Both the position numbers and the translations under genes were made by a program. The notes beneath the pieces were generated by a model that worked only from the letters and a program-made list of their open reading frames with translations, was not told where the DNA came from and searched no databases. A stretch of 25,410 bases of DNA from an uncultured Eubacteriales bacterium (lineage in GTDB: Bacteria; Bacillota; Clostridia; Oscillospirales; Butyricicoccaceae). This document shows, one piece after another, positions 22,034 through 25,410 of this stretch. The DNA lies in the NCBI GenBank assembly GCA_905199135.1, contig CAJKFC010000017.1, positions 1-25,410 of the forward strand. Direction: 5' to 3'. Each line of letters starts with the position of its first letter. The first letter of the stretch is position 1.

Positions 22034-23074
22034 TCAAATTAAACAGGCGACGCCTTCAGCGAACACGGAATTCGCACTTCTGAATCCGTGAATTTCTCTG
22101 GGGTAGTTATTGATCCAGTCTTCGACCTGTTGAATCGCCTTCGCCGTCACCTGGCGGAAGTCCGTCCCCTTCGGGAACCACCGGCGGATCATCTTGTTCA
22201 GGTTTTCGTTCGTCCCTCTCTCATACGAAGAATAGGGGTGACAATAATAGACCTTTGTCCTGTTGCCTTTCCGGCGACAGGACTTTTCTATTCCTTCACA
22301 GTCGGCAAATTCGGAACCGTTGTCGACTGTGATCGTCTGAAATATCTTGTAGAATTTCGCGCCGTACTGGCGTTCAAGGCGGTCCAGGGCCGCGACGACG
22401 CTTCGGCTTGTCTGATCCTTCATAGGGATAATGATTTCCTTCCTGGACTTTCTTTCGGTCAGAACCAGAAGGGTTTTCTTCGTCTTCTTTTTGCCTTCAA
22501 CACAGTCCATTTCCCAGTGACCGACGGTTTCCCTGGCGTTGATTTCTTCGGGGCGGTTTTCAATGCTTTCGCCGGCGGAAGGACGGGACGCCTTCTTGAC
22601 GCGGTTATAGGAACGCTTCTTTTTGCACTTTTCCGGAAGGCTTTTGTTCGTAATGGTCAGAAAGACGCCTTTGTCGATATAGGAATAAAGGGTGGATTCA
22701 CAGATCGACGTCTGGAATTTGATCCCCTGTTCCTTGATTTCGCCCAGGACGGCGGCCGGCGAATAGCCTTCTTCGCCGATCCTCTTTTCGATATACTGGG
22801 CCAGGGCGCGATCCTTGCCGATCTTCAGATCGGGACCCTTCGCCGCCAGATGTTCCCTGTATGCCGCTTCAGCTATGTCCGGACTGTACCGTTCTTCTTC
22901 GGTCAGGTCTGTATTCGTGTGGATATAACGGCCGCGCTTGACTTCGTTGTAAATGGTGCGAAGGTGAACGCCGATTTCGTCGGCGATTTCCTGGTAATGC
23001 CGGCCGGCCTTCAACATGGCTTCGATCTTCAGGCGGTCGTTCCACGATAAATGTTTGAATCTGCGTCTTTTCAT
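22034..23074 (-). CDS. IS30-family transposase
   Basis: ATG 23074 follows GGAGG and gives 346 residues, full length for the family. An N-terminal HTH (LSWNDRLKIEAMLKAGRHYQEIADEIGVHLRTIYNEV) precedes an rve-type DDE core: Asp190 in HWEMDCVEG, Asp251 in TVDNGSEF and Glu290 in ERGTNENLNKMIRRWFP. The tail INNYPREIHGFRSANSVF is the usual IS30 ending. All catalytic residues are present, so it may be active. I found no matching terminal inverted repeats, because the AT-rich stretch after the stop (21984-22033) has no counterpart upstream of the start. A complete insertion sequence is therefore not shown. Confidence 0.95.
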   Translation of the reverse strand: MKRRRFKHLSWNDRLKIEAMLKAGRHYQEIADEIGVHLRTIYNEVKRGRYIHTNTDLTEEERYSPDIAEAAYREHLAAKGPDLKIGKDRALAQYIEKRIGEEGYSPAAVLGEIKEQGIKFQTSICESTLYSYIDKGVFLTITNKSLPEKCKKKRSYNRVKKASRPSAGESIENRPEEINARETVGHWEMDCVEGKKKTKKTLLVLTERKSRKEIIIPMKDQTSRSVVAALDRLERQYGAKFYKIFQTITVDNGSEFADCEGIEKSCRRKGNRTKVYYCHPYSSYERGTNENLNKMIRRWFPKGTDFRQVTAKAIQQVEDWINNYPREIHGFRSANSVFAEGVACLI

Positions 23075-23096
23075 TGTGATTCCTCCCTGGGTAGAC

Positions 23097-23124
23097 AAAA
23101 AGGCCCCGTCCGTCATGGACAGGG
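23097..23124 (-). terminator. Terminator of the ribbon-helix-helix gene
   Basis: On the minus strand CCCTGTCC/GGACGGGG with a five-base loop, then CCTTTTT, ten bases after the stop. Confidence 0.85.
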
Positions 23125-23134
23125 TCTTCGATCG

Positions 23135-23320
23135 TTATACGTTGGATATTCGGGCGATATGTTCCGCCAGTGCTTCTTTTATGAAGGCGTTGACGCTCAT
23201 TCCGACCGATTCGGCCGCCTTCGCGATTTTTTCCCTGTCACCCTTCGGGACTGTGATTTCGATTCGGTCATAGGCTTTCGTATTATAGCGCTTGTTTGCG
23301 GCTGTCTGTGCTTTACTCAT
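23135..23320 (-). CDS. Ribbon-helix-helix (Arc/CopG-like) DNA-binding protein
   Basis: The 61-residue product has the pattern NKRYNTKAYDRIEITVPKGDREKI, then AAESVGMSVNAFIKEALAEHI. A DNA-contacting strand (RIEITVP) is followed by two helices. Such proteins dimerise and bind palindromes, and they occur widely in clostridial mobile elements as regulators or antitoxin-like factors. No toxin gene lies beside it. ATG 23320 follows GAGGTGAT. Its promoter contains an 18-bp perfect palindrome between -35 and -10, so tight autorepression is likely. It is followed by its own terminator before the transposase. Confidence 0.9.
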   Translation of the reverse strand: MSKAQTAANKRYNTKAYDRIEITVPKGDREKIAKAAESVGMSVNAFIKEALAEHIARISNV

Positions 23321-23343
23321 AAAATAATCACCTCACGCCTATT

Positions 23344-23372
23344 ATTATATACTACCGGTAGTATATTGTCAA
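23344..23372 (-). promoter_or_regulatory. Consensus promoter with an 18-bp palindrome in the spacer
   Basis: Minus-strand TTGACA (23367-23372), 17 bases, TATAAT (23344-23349). The perfect palindrome TATACTACCGGTAGTATA occupies 23348-23365, that is, the whole spacer and two bases of the -10. Confidence 0.9.
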
Positions 23373-23383
23373 GGGGTTCAGGG

Positions 23384-23415
23384 TAAAAAAATAGACCACC
23401 GGTGATCCGGTGGTC
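23384..23415 (-). terminator. Terminator of the XRE repressor gene
   Basis: GACCACCGG/CCGGTGGTC with a four-base loop and a T7 run on the minus strand, ten bases after the stop. Confidence 0.93.
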
Positions 23416-23425
23416 GGTTTTTGGT

Positions 23426-23668
23426 TCAGTCTTCAGATAAAAGCCAGTCGACAGACACGTTCAGGATCTTCGCTATAACCTTCAGTTCGAAGTCTGCGAC
23501 GAAGCGTGTTCCGATCTCGATTCGGCTGACGCTGTCGCGCTCTATGGTTATACCGGCGATCTGTAACTGTGCCGCGAAGTCCGCCTGGGTAAGTCGGCGC
23601 TTTAATCTGGCTTCGCGGATTCTTGCACCGCTGACGTTCTTCTTCCCCTGATAATCGTATATTTTCAC
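23426..23668 (-). CDS. XRE-family repressor, phage-type
   Basis: GTG 23668 is chosen because GGGAGGG lies seven bases before it; the in-frame ATG 18 bases upstream overlaps that site. The 80-residue product is a Cro/C1 HTH (RIREARLKRRLTQADFAAQLQ, then RDSVSRIEIGTRFVADFELKVIAKILNVSVDWLL). It is a paralog of the regulator at 16367-16615. It is divergent from the cargo gene at 23814, and three copies of a 9-bp site lie between them, so it probably represses that gene and itself. No protease or sensor domain is present. Confidence 0.9.
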   Translation of the reverse strand: MKIYDYQGKKNVSGARIREARLKRRLTQADFAAQLQIAGITIERDSVSRIEIGTRFVADFELKVIAKILNVSVDWLLSED

Positions 23669-23696
23669 GCCAGACCCTCCCTTCATTTGTAACTTT

Positions 23697-23757
23697 TGTG
23701 TTAAACGTCTGAATTATTCTTGTTTTTAACACATTTTTCGCGTATAATTGTGTTAAA
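23697..23757. promoter_or_regulatory. Divergent control region with three TGTGTTAAA operators
   Basis: TGTGTTAAA occurs at 23697-23705 (plus), 23725-23733 (inverted) and 23749-23757 (plus). A plus-strand promoter TTGTTT (23720-23725), 17 bases, TATAAT (23743-23748) is bracketed by the second and third copies. Binding by the adjacent XRE protein is inference. Confidence 0.8.
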
Positions 23758-23813
23758 GGTCATAATCACGCGATTATTCAAAAAGAATTTACATATAGAA
23801 GGGCGGAGATCCT

Positions 23814-24464
23814 GTGTTTTTTGATTCGAAGAAGCGCCAGGAAAAGCGTGAAGCGAAGCGCAAAGAAAGGCTTTACCAGGAAGCCGTGAAGAAAGACCCT
23901 TTGTTCCAGGACAGACTGAACCGGAACCACGAAATAATGATGGATTCTATTCGAATTCTGAACGATACAAGGAACCTGGTCACATTTACAGGCCGATATT
24001 CAGACGCAAAGTCGGCCGCTTTCCGGTTGGAAATGGCCTTCCTTCAGATCGGCGACGACTGCTGTCAGGGTATACAGGACGAAATTGACACCCTGTTTAT
24101 AGAACGGCTTCCGGCTGTCCTTGATCTGGAACTGGCACAGGCCGACGCGCTGAAAACGCTTTCCGGCAAACGTAAACGGTGGAACGGAATTGTTCAGACG
24201 TTGGAAAAGTGTGAACGTGTTTCCGGAAGCGCTGTCGAAGACGCGATCACGGAAGCGGAAGCGAAGGTTTTTCTTCTTCTGGAAGAAGGGACCGACTGGT
24301 CGAAAGAACCGGTCGACATTGACTTCGCCCCGTCTGAAGCTGTTGTCGTGGAAAGTCTGAAGAAGGCGGCCCTGAAGACAGCTATTGAACGCGGTATTCC
24401 GGAAGACCAGGCCAGAGATATAATCGAAAAGACGATCAGAAACAAGAAAAGCGGCCAGGGGTGA
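23814..24464 (+). CDS. Cargo protein of unknown function, charged and helical
   Basis: GTG 23814 follows GGAG and gives 216 residues. I do not recognise the protein. The first 28 residues are strongly basic (KKRQEKREAKRKERLYQEAVKK). The rest is alpha-helical with few glycines: residues about 35-150 have coiled-coil-like spacing (AQADALKTLSGKRKRWNGIVQTLEKCE). The C-terminal 45 residues resemble a three-helix unit with GIPEDQARDIIEKTI. It has no signal peptide or membrane segment. It is controlled by the divergent operator region and lies between the repressor and the endolysin, the position of accessory (moron-like) genes in prophages. Confidence 0.8.
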   Translation: MFFDSKKRQEKREAKRKERLYQEAVKKDPLFQDRLNRNHEIMMDSIRILNDTRNLVTFTGRYSDAKSAAFRLEMAFLQIGDDCCQGIQDEIDTLFIERLPAVLDLELAQADALKTLSGKRKRWNGIVQTLEKCERVSGSAVEDAITEAEAKVFLLLEEGTDWSKEPVDIDFAPSEAVVVESLKKAALKTAIERGIPEDQARDIIEKTIRNKKSGQG

Positions 24465-24483
24465 TCCCTGACCGCTTCTTTTT
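24449..24483. terminator. Terminator between cargo gene and amidase
   Basis: AAGCGGCCAGGG/CCCTGACCGCTT, one wobble pair, loop GTGAT, then CTTTTT. The cargo gene stops inside it. Confidence 0.88.
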
Positions 24484-24499
24484 GTGCCTGTGATTCAGT

Positions 24500-25410
24500 T
24501 TATACTTTCTGAAGGTTGGACGCCTTGACGGCGGCGGTGACGGTCTTTCCGATACCAATGACGACACGATCGCCGTTCACCTGGATCGCGTCATAGACGT
24601 CATAATAGGTCTTGAAGGTTCCGCCGTTGTAGGTCTGAGCCTTCAGGACCTTCACTTTGTCGCCCTTGCGGATCGTCTGATCGGCGCCGGCGGAAATGTC
24701 GGCCGCGTCGACCCACCCGTAAACAGTGGAACCCCTTCCGGACACTGCGACCAGGTGGTAAGGGTGGGCCTTGCCGGCCGCGATTGCGGTGATCTTCGCC
24801 TTTCCGGCCTTACAGGTTTTCCTTGTGGCGGTCTTATAGGCGGAAGTGTAGTGGCTTGTTCCGGTGAAGTCGACTTCCATTCCGACGGCCAGGGTCTTTT
24901 CTTCGACCTGGTCGTCCTTTTCGACGACGGGTTCCTGATAGCTTCCCAGGCGTTTATTGACTTCGTCGGCGATCTGGCCGTGGCGGTTATACAGATAATC
25001 ACCAGGACAGGACTTGTTCGCATAATCGCGGTGGACGGTCATATTACAGCCGTTTCTGTGATTTACGCGGTCAGCCTTGTTCGTAGACCAGACCAGTTTC
25101 TTGATCCCGTTTCGCTGACAGATGTCAGTCACCAGGTCGATCAGGGCGGCGAAGGCCTTGTCGTTTACGGCGTAGGGGTGTTTTGTATCAGACGCGACTT
25201 CGATCGTGATCGCGCGGTGGTCGTTGGCGCCACTGGAAGAACACCAGGAACGGTCCTTTTCTTCGACATACATTCCGATTCTTCCGTCGACGCCGACGCC
25301 GTAATTCGAAGACGCCTGTCTGGAAGTAGGCGCGAAGACATTTCCCAGGGTTTCGACCGTACACTGGCCGACGACACAATGGATCGTGATCGTGTCGATC
25401 TTCTTATTTC
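24500..25410 (-). CDS. Phage-type N-acetylmuramoyl-L-alanine amidase with SH3-like repeats (5' partial)
   Basis: The frame is open to the right window edge, giving at least 302 residues; ATG 25273 is internal. The visible N-terminal part is an amidase_2/PGRP-type domain with zinc ligands His in ITIHCVVGQ and His and Cys in TVHRDYANKSCPGDYLY, the T7-lysozyme arrangement. It cleaves the bond between muramic acid and the stem peptide. Two beta-rich SH3-like repeats follow a Glu/Asp linker (LAVGMEVDFTGTSHYTS and IRKGDKVKVLKAQTYNG); they probably bind the wall. The layout is that of clostridial prophage endolysins. A holin is expected beyond the window. Confidence 0.93.
   Translation of the reverse strand, partial: NKKIDTITIHCVVGQCTVETLGNVFAPTSRQASSNYGVGVDGRIGMYVEEKDRSWCSSSGANDHRAITIEVASDTKHPYAVNDKAFAALIDLVTDICQRNGIKKLVWSTNKADRVNHRNGCNMTVHRDYANKSCPGDYLYNRHGQIADEVNKRLGSYQEPVVEKDDQVEEKTLAVGMEVDFTGTSHYTSAYKTATRKTCKAGKAKITAIAAGKAHPYHLVAVSGRGSTVYGWVDAADISAGADQTIRKGDKVKVLKAQTYNGGTFKTYYDVYDAIQVNGDRVVIGIGKTVTAAVKASNLQKV

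Larger units (their letters stand above)
22034..25410. mobile_element. Probable end of a prophage or other mobile element
   Basis: From about 22030 rightwards the genes are a transposase, a ribbon-helix-helix protein, a phage-type repressor, a cargo gene and an endolysin-type amidase. Their codons are richer in G and C (one sampled line at 24721-24780 is about 65% G+C). No integrase or attachment site was found in the window, so neither the class of the element nor its left end is proven. The right end is outside. Confidence 0.6.

Noticed and set aside
22088..23050. 320-codon plus-strand open frame
   Set aside because: Antisense to the transposase with all DDE residues on the other strand.
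21984..23134. Complete IS30 element with terminal inverted repeats
   Set aside because: I compared the AT-rich end after the stop codon with the region upstream of the start and found no matching inverted repeat or target duplication.
1..25410. CRISPR array, tRNA or rRNA genes
   Set aside because: No regularly spaced repeats, cloverleaf or conserved rRNA stretches were seen on either strand.

Overview
The window looks like chromosome from a spore-forming, low-to-mid G+C member of the Clostridia, probably an uncultured anaerobic gut lineage. The reasons are a spoIIID sporulation regulator behind a SigE-like promoter, strong AGGAGG ribosome sites, TTG and GTG starts after good Shine-Dalgarno sequences, an M-box Mg2+ riboswitch, a Gram-positive LexA, and an oxygen-sensitive 2-hydroxyacyl-CoA-dehydratase-type iron-sulfur pair. 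I cannot name a genus from sequence alone. No tRNA, rRNA or CRISPR array was seen.

Layout. Positions 1-4650 carry a 5'-truncated membrane protein with a likely permuted papain-like domain, an isochorismatase-family hydrolase, a convergent operon of an alpha/beta hydrolase and a DmpA-type P1 peptidase, and a YkvI-like membrane protein. Positions 4670-6277 are a biotin operon (birA-bioY) with a perfect consensus promoter and a strong terminator. Positions 6279-7614 are an arsR-like repressor and a DUF318/ArsP-type permease with two operator copies around a consensus promoter. A small membrane-anchored XRE regulator follows. Positions 8274-10284 hold the most metabolically interesting pair: a HgdC-type ATPase activator and a single dehydratase-like subunit, the arrangement of double-cubane-cluster proteins (E. 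coli YjiL/YjiM type).

Positions 10368-12507 contain two tiny co-oriented ORFs of unknown function and mgtE behind an M-box riboswitch with its own terminator and a further folded leader. Positions 12561-13414 are an HxlR regulator broken by one missing base, and a divergent small alpha/beta-barrel protein across a perfect inverted repeat. Then come an SRPBCC protein, an M14 zinc carboxypeptidase, spoIIID, a very AT-rich DUF6794-like small gene, an XRE regulator, a secreted or anchored hypothetical protein, a regulator with a DNA-binding domain at each end, a GNAT acetyltransferase, a 14-cysteine mini membrane protein, an SLH-like surface protein and lexA with its SOS box.

From about 22030 to the right edge composition and content change. 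An IS30-family transposase, a ribbon-helix-helix protein, an XRE repressor, a divergent cargo gene of unknown function and a phage-type N-acetylmuramoyl-L-alanine amidase (running off the window) look like the end of a prophage or other mobile element inserted just upstream of the lexA control region. Two compact switches lie there: a palindrome inside the -35/-10 spacer of the ribbon-helix-helix gene, and three copies of TGTGTTAAA between the repressor and the cargo gene.
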